DNA of 46,049 bases from Spirochaetaceae bacterium (GCA_015493635.1 WGCU01000005.1:1-46049); one strand, 5' to 3'. Positions 19,588 to 29,139 are shown, counted from the first letter of the stretch. Numbers and translations: made by a program. The notes: generated by a model not told the origin, from the sequence alone.

Positions 19588-20553
19588 ATGAAAACAGTTA
19601 ATTGGGGATTGATCGGCTGCGGAGACATAGCACGAAAAAGTGTTGTTCCGGCACTGCAGGATGCGGATAATTCAAAGCTCATTACCGTAACGCGCTCAGA
19701 TGCATCTAAAGCGGAGAGCTTCGCGAAGGAATTTGGTATAGGAAAGTGGACAGCATCATGGCAGGAACTGGTTACTGACAAAGACATTAACAGTGTGTAC
19801 GTTGCGACACCTGTCTACCTTCATGCTAAGCAGACCATTAAAGCGGCAGAAAATGGAAAGCATGTTCTCTGCGAGAAACCGATGGCACTTAACAGTGCTG
19901 ATTGTACAAAAATGATAGATGCCTGTAAAGCAAACGGTGTCAAACTCGGAATTGCCTACTACCGTCATCTCTTTTCACCGGTCAACCGGATAAAGGAGAT
20001 TATCGCTTCCGGTGAGATAGGTAAGGTCGTCCATATACAGGCAAATAATTTTGAAAATTTCAATCTTCCCGCCGGTGCTCCCCGCTACTGGTTCCTGCAG
20101 AAAGAACGGGCAGGAGGCGGACCCATGATGGACATGGGTTGCCACAGAATAGAAATTTTTACAAATATTCTCGGACCGGTAAAAAGCACTTCTTCATTTC
20201 TCAGTAACATAGTATTCGACCGGGAGGTTGAAGATACCGCAACAGCACATTTCATCTTTGAAAGCGAAGCGACCGGGCTCCTTGTCTCAGCTCATGCAAT
20301 AGAAGAGCCCAAAGATACCCTGGATATCTACGGCAGCCTCGGTTCCATTCATGCTCCGGTGCTTGATGAAGGTACACTGCACATCACCACAGCAGGCGGA
20401 ACACGTACGGAATCACATCCGAATCATTCCAATTTCCATCTGCCCCTCGTTGAAGACTTTGTACAGGCTGTCCTTGAAGAGAGGGAACCTTCAGTCAACG
20501 GTGAAGCCGGACGCGCAGTAAACAGGATTCTTGACACGATCTACGGGAAATAG
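19588..20553 (+). CDS. Gfo/Idh/MocA-family sugar oxidoreductase
   Basis: A 321-residue NAD(P)-dependent oxidoreductase. The Rossmann motif GLIGCGDIARKSV starts at residue 7. HVLCEKPMALN carries the active-site EKP lysine near residue 97, and MMDMGCHRIEIF supplies the aspartate/histidine pair of the C-terminal barrel. Members oxidise or reduce ring hydroxyls of sugars and inositols. AAGGGG precedes the ATG. It is transcribed alone, divergent from the GatC-hydrolase pair and convergent with the PIG-L end of the ABC operon. It is one of four such enzymes in the island. Its specific substrate cannot be read from sequence. Confidence 0.88.
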   Translation: MKTVNWGLIGCGDIARKSVVPALQDADNSKLITVTRSDASKAESFAKEFGIGKWTASWQELVTDKDINSVYVATPVYLHAKQTIKAAENGKHVLCEKPMALNSADCTKMIDACKANGVKLGIAYYRHLFSPVNRIKEIIASGEIGKVVHIQANNFENFNLPAGAPRYWFLQKERAGGGPMMDMGCHRIEIFTNILGPVKSTSSFLSNIVFDREVEDTATAHFIFESEATGLLVSAHAIEEPKDTLDIYGSLGSIHAPVLDEGTLHITTAGGTRTESHPNHSNFHLPLVEDFVQAVLEEREPSVNGEAGRAVNRILDTIYGK

Positions 20554-20573
20554 TATCCCGTATTACGCTGCTT

Positions 20574-21326
20574 TTATACATTCAGCATATCTTCAAGAGG
20601 GGTTATTTCCCGGGAGGAAAAACCAAGGTGTGAATGTCTCCTCCAGCCTTCCGCGTACCTGCAGCATTCTGAATTCTGTCCCATCTCAGCACTCATATCC
20701 TCCATCGTTTTCAGATAAGAGTTGATCCCCTGACTTTTATCGAGCCATTCTTTCTGGCTTTTATGGAACCCCAGCATCTTAACTTTGTTATCCATAACAC
20801 CTTCAATGTCTACACAGAAGTCCGGTTCGATCCGCCGCCGCATTCCGTCTGTTAATCCGTAGGGCATAGCATGATACACAGCCATTTCACCGGTGACAGC
20901 AGGCCGGTCAGGTATTGAGGGATAGTTCGGCATTCCCCTGCAGAACGCAGCGGTAACGCCGATCCTGCAGGTATTCATGTGGTCTTCCATGTATTCATCC
21001 GGTGAAGGGAGGAGAAGGATATCAGGGTTGACCTCCCGTATAACGGAAAGGGTTTTCTGAATAAGTTCAGGGGTGTAAAAAACGGTAAGATCATCTACGA
21101 TACTTTCATGAAATTCAGCACCGAGAAAGGCTGCCGCGTTTTCAGCTTCCTTCTTCCGCACGGTGATGGCTTCCTCTTTTGAATATTCGGCACTTCCATA
21201 ACACCCGTTTGCCAGATTCATGTAGTGCAGTTCACACCCTGCTTCCTTCAGACGGAACAGGGTCCCTGCCATCATAAACTCAATATCATCAGGATGGCAG
21301 TGAAGCGCAAAAACTTTCTTCCCCAT
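20574..21326 (-). CDS. PIG-L/LmbE-family zinc N-deacetylase
   Basis: A 250-residue cytoplasmic zinc amidase. The family motif HPDD lies at residues 11-14 in LHCHPDDIEF, and a third zinc ligand is the histidine in EYMEDHMNT near 113. The family removes N-acetyl groups from GlcNAc-type conjugates, as in mycothiol, bacillithiol, GPI-anchor or chitooligosaccharide metabolism. A strong AGGGGAGGG precedes the ATG. It is the last gene of the nine-gene ABC operon and directly follows a NagB-like gene. A deacetylation step feeding an amino-sugar deaminase-like protein is the natural reading. The substrate is probably a small N-acetyl sugar imported by the transporter. Confidence 0.88.
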   Translation of the reverse strand: MGKKVFALHCHPDDIEFMMAGTLFRLKEAGCELHYMNLANGCYGSAEYSKEEAITVRKKEAENAAAFLGAEFHESIVDDLTVFYTPELIQKTLSVIREVNPDILLLPSPDEYMEDHMNTCRIGVTAAFCRGMPNYPSIPDRPAVTGEMAVYHAMPYGLTDGMRRRIEPDFCVDIEGVMDNKVKMLGFHKSQKEWLDKSQGINSYLKTMEDMSAEMGQNSECCRYAEGWRRHSHLGFSSREITPLEDMLNV

Positions 21327-21337
21327 TTCGCCCTCCC

Positions 21338-22267
21338 CTAATGCATCTCTGCTTCCGTTGTGCCTATACCGCTCCGTAAGAAATGGAAGTGAACATCTGG
21401 GTGATCGGCAAGAAGGGACATGGGAACAGAACTGTCCGGGATCTTCTTGGAAATCATGAGGGCGGTCAAACGCATCCCAAAGGGATTATCATGCCACCCG
21501 GGATGCCAGATAGAGACCTTCCCCGCTTTCCAGGTCTCTTTCGGCCCGACGGTCAATGCCTGAGAGGGGATGGCAGAAACAACTCCGCCGCCGGAGGTCC
21601 GTGCATTCTGAATTATCGTCATGGGGTGCAGATCCACGATCCGTGCCCCCTGGGTTCTGTACTCTTCGGGAGAGGGAGGGGTATCCATGTATTTCCCTTC
21701 TCTTTTCGGAGGGTCGTTAAACGCCCAGTGCTTTACTTCTCCCTGCCCCCCCTGCATAACAAGACACCGGGCACTGTCAAAGGAAGCGGAGTACTCGTCA
21801 ATCTTCTCATGATTCAGGAAATGGATATTCTCCGGCGGCATCCTCAACCGCTTGTCAATCCGCGAAAAACACAGATCCATGTCCGCTTTGGCAAAACTCA
21901 ACGGATTGTCCGGAGACATGGTTGCACCATTGAGGTACCATTCATCCATTCCCCAAAAATGGGCATTTTTCAGATTTATTTCCAGATCGTTAACCATTTC
22001 CGCAACAATCGGGAGCTGCTCTGTCGGACCGATGGGACCGCAGATACCTGCCGGCTCGTTATCCGTCGCCTTTAACCAGGAAACAATATATTCCATGGCT
22101 TCCGCGGCAAAGAATTCTTCTCTTGTATCATAGAAGGAGATTTTGAATCCCGGACGCTCAAGCCCTTGAAGAGCCTCCGGGGTGAGTTTTGCCGCGTCAT
22201 TCAATATTTCATCATCCAGTGTCGTATAGTCCCACCAACCGGGAGCTACCTTACTTATCTTTCTCAT
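21338..22267 (-). CDS. NagB-superfamily protein with altered catalytic triad
   Basis: A 309-residue protein of the glucosamine-6-phosphate deaminase/6-phosphogluconolactonase superfamily. The phosphate loop GPIGPTEQL is at 77-85. D108 in FWGMDEWYL matches the proton-abstracting Asp72 of E. coli NagB. The C-terminal [11 protein letters not shown] motif is conserved. The loop that reads GVGNDGHIAFNEP in NagB is [13 protein letters not shown] here: His180 is kept, Asp141 becomes Val178 and Glu148 becomes Asp185. It is also about 40 residues longer than NagB. Ring opening or deamination may follow a changed mechanism or substrate. The gene overlaps the upstream TIM-barrel gene by 4 bases and precedes the PIG-L deacetylase. 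Confidence 0.75.
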   Translation of the reverse strand: MRKISKVAPGWWDYTTLDDEILNDAAKLTPEALQGLERPGFKISFYDTREEFFAAEAMEYIVSWLKATDNEPAGICGPIGPTEQLPIVAEMVNDLEINLKNAHFWGMDEWYLNGATMSPDNPLSFAKADMDLCFSRIDKRLRMPPENIHFLNHEKIDEYSASFDSARCLVMQGGQGEVKHWAFNDPPKREGKYMDTPPSPEEYRTQGARIVDLHPMTIIQNARTSGGGVVSAIPSQALTVGPKETWKAGKVSIWHPGWHDNPFGMRLTALMISKKIPDSSVPMSLLADHPDVHFHFLRSGIGTTEAEMH

Positions 22268-23115
22268 TTCATCAACTCCTTTAAAAAATGCAGTCCATCC
22301 ATAACATCTTTTACCCGGTTATCTCCGGCTTCCCGCTCAATGGTCAGGTATCCTGAATACCCAATGGATTCGAGGGACGCCAAATACCGGGTAAAGTTGA
22401 CATCCCCCTTTCCAAGAGGAAGCTCAAGAAAAAAACTATCAATATCAACTGCATCAGGATTCCCCTCGGCAAAAGCATTGTAGATCGTAACCGGATCACA
22501 GGGCCGGGTCATCCGCCCGTCCTTTGCATGGGTATGGACGATAAAATCCTTTAAAATTGATACAGCAGAAACAGGATCCTCCCCCTGAACCATAACAAGA
22601 TTTGCCGGATCAAAGTTCACTCTCAGATTCCGTTCGCCGCTTTCAATAATAAAATCCCTGAGAACAGCAGCCTTCTCCGGTCCTGTCTCAACAGCAATAA
22701 AAATCTCCCTCTCCTCCGCATGCCGGCATATTCTGTGAAGCGCGCTCAGCATAATATCCCGCTTCTCTGTATCTGTCCCGGAAACAACACCGATATGGGT
22801 TGTAATAACAGGGGTTTCAAGCTCTGATGCAAAATCAATAATTTCCAGCATTTTTTCTATCTTTCCGCTGTTTTCCTCCTGCCTTTCAAAGCCGTGGCCT
22901 CCGGTATCTCCGCAGAGGGAAGCAATCTCAAGCCCGTATCCTGTAATCTTTTCCCGCAAGCCTTTTGCTGCTGTATACTGCAGCTCCAGTACCGACATGG
23001 CATGAGACACAGCGTACATCTGAATACCGTCCGCCCCGGACTCTGCAGCCACAGCAAGGGCCTTGTCCAGATCCAGCTGCAGACTGTCCAGGAGAACACC
23101 CGTTTTAAACTTCAT
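22264..23115 (-). CDS. Sugar phosphate isomerase/epimerase (xylose isomerase-like TIM barrel)
   Basis: A 283-residue AP-endonuclease-2/xylose-isomerase-like TIM barrel. The metal ligands expected for the family are visible in order: Glu in FIAVETGPE, Asp in VNFDPANLV, His in VHTHAKDG and Glu in LTIEREAG. Members isomerise or epimerise keto sugars, and some cleave 3-keto-glycosides made by Gfo/Idh partners. It overlaps the Gfo/Idh gene upstream by 11 bases and the NagB-like gene downstream by 4, so all three are translationally linked. This pairing with an oxidoreductase supports an oxidise-then-rearrange sequence. Confidence 0.85.
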   Translation of the reverse strand: MKFKTGVLLDSLQLDLDKALAVAAESGADGIQMYAVSHAMSVLELQYTAAKGLREKITGYGLEIASLCGDTGGHGFERQEENSGKIEKMLEIIDFASELETPVITTHIGVVSGTDTEKRDIMLSALHRICRHAEEREIFIAVETGPEKAAVLRDFIIESGERNLRVNFDPANLVMVQGEDPVSAVSILKDFIVHTHAKDGRMTRPCDPVTIYNAFAEGNPDAVDIDSFFLELPLGKGDVNFTRYLASLESIGYSGYLTIEREAGDNRVKDVMDGLHFLKELMK

Positions 23116-24088
23116 TTTCTACCCTCCTGTTAATTTCATCTATCAAATACGCAGATTCAAGAGCATCCTTCATGGTTACGAGAGGTTTTATAAATTTATG
23201 CGAATAGGCGATAAAATCTACCAGCTGGTCTTTTATCTGATTGTTCTTGTATCCGGAGATTTGTTTTGAAAGTTCCATGTACCGGTCTATGTCAATCTTT
23301 TTTCCGATAAGATCCCCTGTCAGGGAACCACGTTCAAAATCTATGACAACGACCCGCCTCTTGATGCTTGAAAGCCATGAAGAAACGATTGTTCCCCGTA
23401 CTCCGTTTCGGTGAACGGTGGACAGTGTACATTCCATTATCTCATTACCGGTCCGTTTTACCTGTATACCGGTTATTCTGAATTTACCAAGAATACAGTG
23501 TACAAGATCCAGATCATGAACCAGTTTATCGGTAATAAGTGAATCCTTTACCCTCTCTGGCCGTGGACTTTCCCTCAAAAAACGGTACCGCTGTACCTTT
23601 CCGTACACTTTGTACGTTACCGCTTCCGCGGCATCAAGGGTAACAGGATTATAGCGTTCAACATGTCCGGGCATTATTTTTATCCGGTACTTCCGTGCAA
23701 GCAGCATAAGCTCCTTTACCTCTTTTGCCGTTTCGCACACCGGCTTTTCTATAAGAAGGGAGAGCCGGTGCCGGATAAGCTCCAGAGCTACACTGAAATG
23801 CGTTTTAATGGGAGTTGCAATAACAGCACAGTCTATCTCAAGATCATCCCGGCTGAAGAGTTCCTCGAGAGAGGTGAGGTACCAGATATCCTCTTCAGCA
23901 TCATGACGGGATGATGAAAATACCGGATCAACAATAGCCCTCAGTCTGAACCCCTTAAGCATACCGGGAAGATCATACTTGTAGTAGCTTTCCATTTTGC
24001 CCTGACTGTACAGTTCAAAAGAGGCATTTTTGTATATCTTTCCCATGTAGCCGTACCCGATAATGGCGAGGTTTGTCCTGCTGTTCAT
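23105..24088 (-). CDS. Gfo/Idh/MocA-family oxidoreductase
   Basis: A 327-residue dehydrogenase with Rossmann motif AIIGYGYMGKIY, the catalytic EKP in LLIEKPVCET, and HVERYNPV in the position where family members carry a substrate-binding helix. HDLDLVHCILG provides the second active-site histidine/aspartate. It diverges strongly from the other three Gfo/Idh proteins in the island, with an insertion near residues 28-45. It lies 7 bases downstream of one TIM-barrel isomerase and overlaps another. The GHVERYNP pattern is also seen in oxidoreductases that handle UDP-amino sugars, so an amino-sugar substrate is possible but not proven. Confidence 0.85.
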   Translation of the reverse strand: MNSRTNLAIIGYGYMGKIYKNASFELYSQGKMESYYKYDLPGMLKGFRLRAIVDPVFSSSRHDAEEDIWYLTSLEELFSRDDLEIDCAVIATPIKTHFSVALELIRHRLSLLIEKPVCETAKEVKELMLLARKYRIKIMPGHVERYNPVTLDAAEAVTYKVYGKVQRYRFLRESPRPERVKDSLITDKLVHDLDLVHCILGKFRITGIQVKRTGNEIMECTLSTVHRNGVRGTIVSSWLSSIKRRVVVIDFERGSLTGDLIGKKIDIDRYMELSKQISGYKNNQIKDQLVDFIAYSHKFIKPLVTMKDALESAYLIDEINRRVENEV

Positions 24089-24095
24089 TGGGGGA

Positions 24096-24965
24096 TTATT
24101 TCAAAAGTTCTTTCAATGTACCGGCAGTTCTTTCCGCAAGCTCCATATCCGGCAGTACAAGATCAGGAAGCCGTGAAAAGGGGATCATCTCCGCGGTAAC
24201 GGGCCCTGAATAGCTGATCTTTGTCAGCCCTTCCAAAACAGCAGCAAAGTTTACATCTCCCGACAGAAGATCATCTCCGAAACCATGAAGCGTCCCTCCG
24301 CAGTCATCACACTTGAAATTCTTAAAATGAACAGCCTTGATTCTATCACCCAGAATTTCAATCCAGTGCTCAGGATATCCGTTTAAAACAGCATTACCCA
24401 CATCAAAATAGATTCCAATATAATCGGAACCGAATTGATCAAGGTAGATTTTAAACTCTACAGGTGAAAGGAGAAACTTGTTCCATACGTTTTCAAGACA
24501 GATGGTTACCCCGAACCGCTCCGCAAAGGGCAGAACGGTTCGTATGGATTCTGTCGAATTATCCCAAACTGTCTGATAAGGAATTACCGGACGGGATTCA
24601 TCCCATGCAACATCCACAGCTCCCGGAACAACGAGGATTCTATCTACCCCCAGCCAGGAAGCAGCTTTTATGTATTTTTCGGTAAAAGCAACAGCTTCCT
24701 TTCGCTCCGCAGGGTCATCTGACCCCAGCGAACATCCCCAGTAAAATCCTGCTGCCAGGGTTTTTAGACCCACTCCCTTTTTATCTGCGTATTCAGCTAT
24801 GCTGCTGCATTCTTTTTCGGTAATATCTTCTTTTAAACAATCGCCAAAAGTAAGCTCAACACCATCAAGCCCCATCCGGGACGCATCATCTATTGCCTGA
24901 AAAGGACTTTTTTCCCCTTCAAATCCTCCAAGAACCCAGTAGTTTATGGCTTTATAGAAACCCAC
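24096..24965 (-). CDS. Sugar phosphate isomerase/epimerase (L-ribulose/hexulose epimerase-like)
   Basis: A 289-residue TIM-barrel protein. Metal ligands are Glu in ICLENVWNKF, Asp in IYFDVGNAV, His in KAVHFKNF and Glu in VTAEMIPF. The arrangement resembles UlaE/SgbU-type L-ribulose-5-phosphate 3-epimerases and D-psicose/tagatose 3-epimerases. It is the second isomerase in the operon and is flanked on both sides by Gfo/Idh genes. Two dehydrogenase-isomerase pairs in one operon suggest two sequential redox rearrangements or two substrates. Confidence 0.85.
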   Translation of the reverse strand: MGFYKAINYWVLGGFEGEKSPFQAIDDASRMGLDGVELTFGDCLKEDITEKECSSIAEYADKKGVGLKTLAAGFYWGCSLGSDDPAERKEAVAFTEKYIKAASWLGVDRILVVPGAVDVAWDESRPVIPYQTVWDNSTESIRTVLPFAERFGVTICLENVWNKFLLSPVEFKIYLDQFGSDYIGIYFDVGNAVLNGYPEHWIEILGDRIKAVHFKNFKCDDCGGTLHGFGDDLLSGDVNFAAVLEGLTKISYSGPVTAEMIPFSRLPDLVLPDMELAERTAGTLKELLK

Positions 24966-24987
24966 TTTCCCCTCCTGCTATTCTCTC

Positions 24988-26040
24988 TTAGTATGCTACG
25001 GTTACCCTTCGATTTTCTGCAATCGACCGTTCTTCAGCCTCGATAATGGCCATGGAATCCCTTATTTCCTCTGTTGTCAGATACTTATCCGGCTTCTTCC
25101 CTTCCAGTATGGATGAAAGGAAATAGTCAATCTCAACATGCCACCCGGTAGGGAGCTGCCCGCTGCCAGGTTTCGGCTCTTCGATCAGTCCATCCTCCCA
25201 CATAATCTTGTATCCGGACTCTGAAAGCCTTACCGTTCCTTTTTCGCAGACAATCTGAAAACTCATTTCAAAGGGGGTCGTTTTCGCACTTTCCCATCCC
25301 CCTTCAGCCACAACAAGAGAATCGTCTCCAAAATCATACCGGGTAAAGACGTGATCAATACCGTTATCAGACCGGAATCCTTTCATTCCGAAGGAGGTAA
25401 CCGCTTCCGGTCTTCCAAAAAAATATCGGACAAGATCAGTATCATGAAGATGAAGATCCAGCAGCGCACCACCGCTTAAATCAGACTTCATAAACCAGTT
25501 TTCCCAGGCATTTCCGTCTATACTCGGCGAGACCCGTTTAAAGGTGGCGCTAATCATTTTACCCAGCTTCCCGGAGCGGTACAGCTCAAACGCGTGCCGG
25601 TACTCTGGCCAGTAACGCACACACAGACCAGTAGAAAAAAACGAAGAACTTTTTTCAGCTGCTTCGGTAATCCGCTTTGCCTCCTTAAAAGTCCGGCCGA
25701 CCGGTTTTTCACACAGGACATGTTTACCCGCTTCCAGTGCCGCGAGAACATACTTCTCATGGAGGTATGTAGGAACACAGATATCAACCATTTCAACATC
25801 GGGATCAGCGATGAGATCCATGGCATCACTATAGGTTTTAATACCCTCTAAATTCACAGGTTTTGAATTATCTCCACCCCCGATATTACCGACGATGCTG
25901 CTCCAGTCACCGGAGCGTTTTTGTTCATTCACATCAGCGACAGCAGTAATTTCCGACTTTCCAAGCTGCCGGTGGATACCAAAATGGGTCGAGCCCATAA
26001 ATCCAAGACCAACAATACCAACCTTCACTTTACCGTTCAT
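24988..26040 (-). CDS. Gfo/Idh/MocA-family oxidoreductase
   Basis: A 350-residue NAD(P)-dependent oxidoreductase with GIVGLGFMGSTH at the N-terminus, the EKP motif in HVLCEKPVGRT and LLDLHLHDTDLVRY for the conserved aspartate/histidine pair. A loop with SWEN-like WENWFMKSDLSGG is typical of the myo-inositol/glucose dehydrogenase branch. It lies directly downstream of the ABC permeases (23 bases), so it probably acts first on the imported sugar. Confidence 0.88.
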   Translation of the reverse strand: MNGKVKVGIVGLGFMGSTHFGIHRQLGKSEITAVADVNEQKRSGDWSSIVGNIGGGDNSKPVNLEGIKTYSDAMDLIADPDVEMVDICVPTYLHEKYVLAALEAGKHVLCEKPVGRTFKEAKRITEAAEKSSSFFSTGLCVRYWPEYRHAFELYRSGKLGKMISATFKRVSPSIDGNAWENWFMKSDLSGGALLDLHLHDTDLVRYFFGRPEAVTSFGMKGFRSDNGIDHVFTRYDFGDDSLVVAEGGWESAKTTPFEMSFQIVCEKGTVRLSESGYKIMWEDGLIEEPKPGSGQLPTGWHVEIDYFLSSILEGKKPDKYLTTEEIRDSMAIIEAEERSIAENRRVTVAY

Positions 26041-26063
26041 AATTTCATCTCCGTATTATCCCG

Positions 26064-26912
26064 TTACTCTTTAACAGCTCCGCCTGCAAGGCCGGAAACA
26101 AGTTGTTTTTCCACCAGAAAGAAAAGAATAAGCACCGGAAGAATTGCAAGAAACGCGGCAGCAAGCAGCTGTCCCCAGTTTACAGCAAACCGTCCGACAA
26201 ACTGATACAGTCCGATCGTCAGAGGATATTTGCTTCCAGTCTGCAAAAAAGTCAGGGAAAAAATAAAATCATTCCATCCGTAGATAAAAGTATAAATTAT
26301 CGTCGTAACCAGTCCCGGTGCCGCAATAGGAAGAATAACCCGCCAGAGTGCACCGACACGGGTACAGCCGTCTATCCGGGCCGCATCCTCTATCCCCTTG
26401 GGAATACCGGAAAAGTAACCGTTGAGCATCCATATTACAAAAGGAGTGGTAAAAACCGCATCAGCAATAATAACACTCAGATACGTATCAATGAAGTGAA
26501 TCTTTATGACAATCTTGAACAGGCTGATAACGACAACAACAGGCGAAAACATCTGGGTTACCAAAAACGCGTAGAGAATAAACTTTTTACCCGGGAAATG
26601 CAGCCGTGCGACAGCATACCCCGCAGGAACACTGATCAGAGTATTAAGAACAACAGTACCGAGAGCAATGATGAGGCTGCTCTTGAAGTAAGTAGCAAGG
26701 GGGATGGTATCCCATACCTTGAAAAAGTTCTTAAAGGTTGGATCTTTTGGAAACCAGTACGGAGGAATATGGTAAATCTCATTTGGTGATTTGAACATTG
26801 ATACAAGCATCACAAAAAAGGGGAAGAGCATGATGACAAGCAGTATTAACGTTACGAATACTGCAAATAACTGCACTATTGCAGTCCGTGTTTTGTTGGA
26901 CAGTTCCACCAT
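26064..26912 (-). CDS. Carbohydrate ABC transporter permease (MalG-type, CUT1)
   Basis: A 282-residue inner-membrane permease with six predicted spans. The EAA loop reads EDAARIDGCTRVGALWRVILP and is followed by GWNDFIFSLTF, a typical MalG-side sequence. It shares one base with the upstream permease gene as TAATG, so the two subunits are made together. No ATPase gene is present; CUT1 systems often share an MsmX-type ATPase encoded elsewhere. The N-terminus could be the ATG or the adjacent GTG. Confidence 0.92.
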   Translation of the reverse strand: MVELSNKTRTAIVQLFAVFVTLILLVIMLFPFFVMLVSMFKSPNEIYHIPPYWFPKDPTFKNFFKVWDTIPLATYFKSSLIIALGTVVLNTLISVPAGYAVARLHFPGKKFILYAFLVTQMFSPVVVVISLFKIVIKIHFIDTYLSVIIADAVFTTPFVIWMLNGYFSGIPKGIEDAARIDGCTRVGALWRVILPIAAPGLVTTIIYTFIYGWNDFIFSLTFLQTGSKYPLTIGLYQFVGRFAVNWGQLLAAAFLAILPVLILFFLVEKQLVSGLAGGAVKE

Positions 26913-27823
26913 TACATCTCCTCCTTTTTAAAATAGATACGTGAATAGATGATACTCACCGTGGAAAGAATTAAAAAGGTGAACACAGAAAGTGCCGATG
27001 CTTTCTGCCATTTGAGCCATTCAAAACTATTCTGGTATACATAGGTGATGAGTATATTTGTCGCTCCCGCGGGACCGCCCTGGGTTAAAATGTAAATCGT
27101 ATTAAAATCGTTGAAGGTCCAGAGGCTTGAAAGAAGGGTAGCAATTAATAAAATTGCACTTATACCCGGAAGCGTGACATAACGGAACCGCTGGTATCGT
27201 GTTGCACCGTCAATTTTTGCTGCTTCATAGAGGGTTTGAGGTACTGCCTGCATGGCTGCCAGAAAGACAAGAGCCATAAAGGGAATTCCAATCCAGATAT
27301 CAACCCAGAGACAGGCCATAAAGGCTGTCCCTCCCTGCCCCAGCCATACCGGCGGATTGCTCATAAGTCCTGTGATTTTTAGCGTATGATTCAAAAGCCC
27401 GAATTCACTATGCAGGACCCATCTCCACAGCATAACGCTTATGGGAATGGAACTTGCCCAAGGGATGATAAACAGCAGCCGTGCAATCTTCCGCCCTTTA
27501 TATTTGACATTTAAAAGCAGCGCTATCGCAATACCAAAGATTGTTTTTGCCAAGACCGCTGTAACTGTCCACAAAAGAGATCTGCCGATAACAATCCAGA
27601 TGTCTTTTGAAGATAGCAGGTCCGCATAGATACTGAATCCCGCAAAATCCTTTATTCTCGACAGTTTGTCAGTTTTAAACAAGGATATGACAAACACATA
27701 AAAAATAGGATAAACCATAAATATTATCATCAAAAGAACTGCCGGAGCAAGAAGTGCATACGCAAGCGTCGCCTCACCTCCCAGCCCTTTCCGTCTCACC
27801 GTTAAAACAGAATCACTCATCAA
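26912..27823 (-). CDS. Carbohydrate ABC transporter permease (MalF/UgpA-type, CUT1)
   Basis: A 303-residue permease with six predicted spans and the EAA loop YEAAKIDGATRYQRFRYVTLP, followed by WTFNDFNTIYILTQGGP as in the MalF/UgpA group. It forms the channel with the MalG-type partner encoded next. It follows the binding-protein gene after a 77-base gap that holds a strong hairpin. The organisation binding protein, permease, permease is standard for CUT1 importers of oligosaccharides and glycosides. Confidence 0.92.
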   Translation of the reverse strand: MMSDSVLTVRRKGLGGEATLAYALLAPAVLLMIIFMVYPIFYVFVISLFKTDKLSRIKDFAGFSIYADLLSSKDIWIVIGRSLLWTVTAVLAKTIFGIAIALLLNVKYKGRKIARLLFIIPWASSIPISVMLWRWVLHSEFGLLNHTLKITGLMSNPPVWLGQGGTAFMACLWVDIWIGIPFMALVFLAAMQAVPQTLYEAAKIDGATRYQRFRYVTLPGISAILLIATLLSSLWTFNDFNTIYILTQGGPAGATNILITYVYQNSFEWLKWQKASALSVFTFLILSTVSIIYSRIYFKKEEM

Positions 27824-27847
27824 TACTCTCCGTTATCTTTTTACTAA

Positions 27848-27874
27848 AAGGGGAGAAGTTATCCTTCTCCCCTT
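27848..27874 (-). terminator. Intercistronic stem-loop between binding protein and permease genes
   Basis: AAGGGGAGAAG (27848-27858) and CTTCTCCCCTT (27864-27874) form a perfect 11-bp stem with a 5-base loop. On the minus strand only a short T-run follows. It probably acts as a partial terminator or 3' stabiliser that makes binding protein more abundant than permease. Confidence 0.75.
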
Positions 27875-27900
27875 ACAATATTCTCTACAAAAAATTACTT

Positions 27901-29139
27901 CTATTTTCCCCGTGCCTTGTCAACTGCAGCAGCTGCCCAGTCAAGAGCATCCTTGGCCGACATCTGATGAAGATAAGCTTTCTGGGTAGCATCCATGATG
28001 ATACTTGAAGCTTCCGCCCAACCTGTTACTAAAGGCCAGCCTTTTGCATGCAGATTGGCTTCTGCCATTGCTTTATACATAGGGGTCTGAAACTCAGGGC
28101 GTTTTGACGCGCTGATTGTTACAGGGGGAAATCCCATCTGCTTATCAAGAGGAGCTTTCCACTTATCCTGATAGAGAAAGTCAATGAACTTTCCAATTCC
28201 TTCGAGGTTCTTACCGTCTTTGTACAGAGCAATAGAGTCTGTTACAATAAGAGGAGCAGGTTTGTTTCCCGCAAAAGGAGGTATCTGGGCATATTTAATC
28301 TTCCATGAGGGGCTAACTTTATTATATTCAGTATCGGCCCATGCACCAATCATGACGTACGCTGCTTTCCCTGCAAAAAAGATAGGCTGAGCCTGTTTTC
28401 TGTCCTGTGACAGGAATCCTTTTTGAACAACCTTGTCAGTATCAATAAGTTTCAGCATAAAATTAAGAGCTTTTACTCCTGCAGCAGAGTTCACTGTACA
28501 TTTACCGTTGGCATCAAAGAAATTCCCTCCAGCAGCATAGAAATAATAGACAAAGTCACTTAATTCGGTATGTTTTGCACCTGGCATGATAAGTCCGTAA
28601 TTACCGTTCTTTGTCGCGGCAATGGCGTCTTTCTCCAGGTCTTCCATGGTTGCAGGAACTTTATCGCTGAGGGAGGTGTTGATTGCCATAAAACGTGAGC
28701 CGGCAGCAAAAGGAATTCCCCACAAGGTTCCGTTTATCTTTGCTTCCATTGCACCGGGGGCAATGTTGTCAAAAGTAGATTGTGATACATACTTCTTAGG
28801 CTGAACAACCGCACCAAGATCCATAAACTCTAAAAGCCATCTCGTTCCGATAACTGACGCATCGGGAGGAGTTCCCGCAGCAAGAGCTGTGGTCAGTTTA
28901 TCATGCAGCGCGTTCCAGTCTACAATGACAAGATCCATCTTGTACTGAGGATATTTCGCCTCAAAAGCAGACGCTATCTGTTTTACAAAGTCATGATCGA
29001 TACCTTCGTAGTCTGCCAGCCAGAAAGTAACGGTGCTCTTTGCCGGTCCGCTCTTCTCTTTCTGCCCGTTGGCAAAAAGTGATGTTGACGTTACGCTTAA
29101 AATGACAATAAGCGCAAAGACGATAAGAATTTTTTTCAT
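27901..29139 (-). CDS. Extracellular sugar-binding protein of the CUT1 ABC transporter
   Basis: A 412-residue family 1 solute-binding protein. Residues 1-22 form a signal peptide (MKKILIVFALIVILSVTSTS, then LFA) cleaved before NGQKEKSG. There is no lipobox cysteine, so the protein is probably free in the periplasm or bound to the permease. The mature part has the usual fold start TVTFWLADYEG, then WGIPFAAGSRFMAIN and a run of aromatics for sugar stacking. The frame is open 15 codons further, but AGGAGG just before ATG 29139 and the signal peptide fix this start. It is the first gene of the nine-gene operon. Confidence 0.92.
   Translation of the reverse strand: MKKILIVFALIVILSVTSTSLFANGQKEKSGPAKSTVTFWLADYEGIDHDFVKQIASAFEAKYPQYKMDLVIVDWNALHDKLTTALAAGTPPDASVIGTRWLLEFMDLGAVVQPKKYVSQSTFDNIAPGAMEAKINGTLWGIPFAAGSRFMAINTSLSDKVPATMEDLEKDAIAATKNGNYGLIMPGAKHTELSDFVYYFYAAGGNFFDANGKCTVNSAAGVKALNFMLKLIDTDKVVQKGFLSQDRKQAQPIFFAGKAAYVMIGAWADTEYNKVSPSWKIKYAQIPPFAGNKPAPLIVTDSIALYKDGKNLEGIGKFIDFLYQDKWKAPLDKQMGFPPVTISASKRPEFQTPMYKAMAEANLHAKGWPLVTGWAEASSIIMDATQKAYLHQMSAKDALDWAAAAVDKARGK

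Noticed and set aside
21383-22075. 230-codon open frame on the plus strand
   Set aside because: Antisense shadow of the NagB-like gene; Pro/Gly/Arg-rich without domain features.
26103-26789. 228-codon open frame on the plus strand
   Set aside because: Antisense shadow of the MalG-type permease; Asn/Lys/Arg-rich without domain features.
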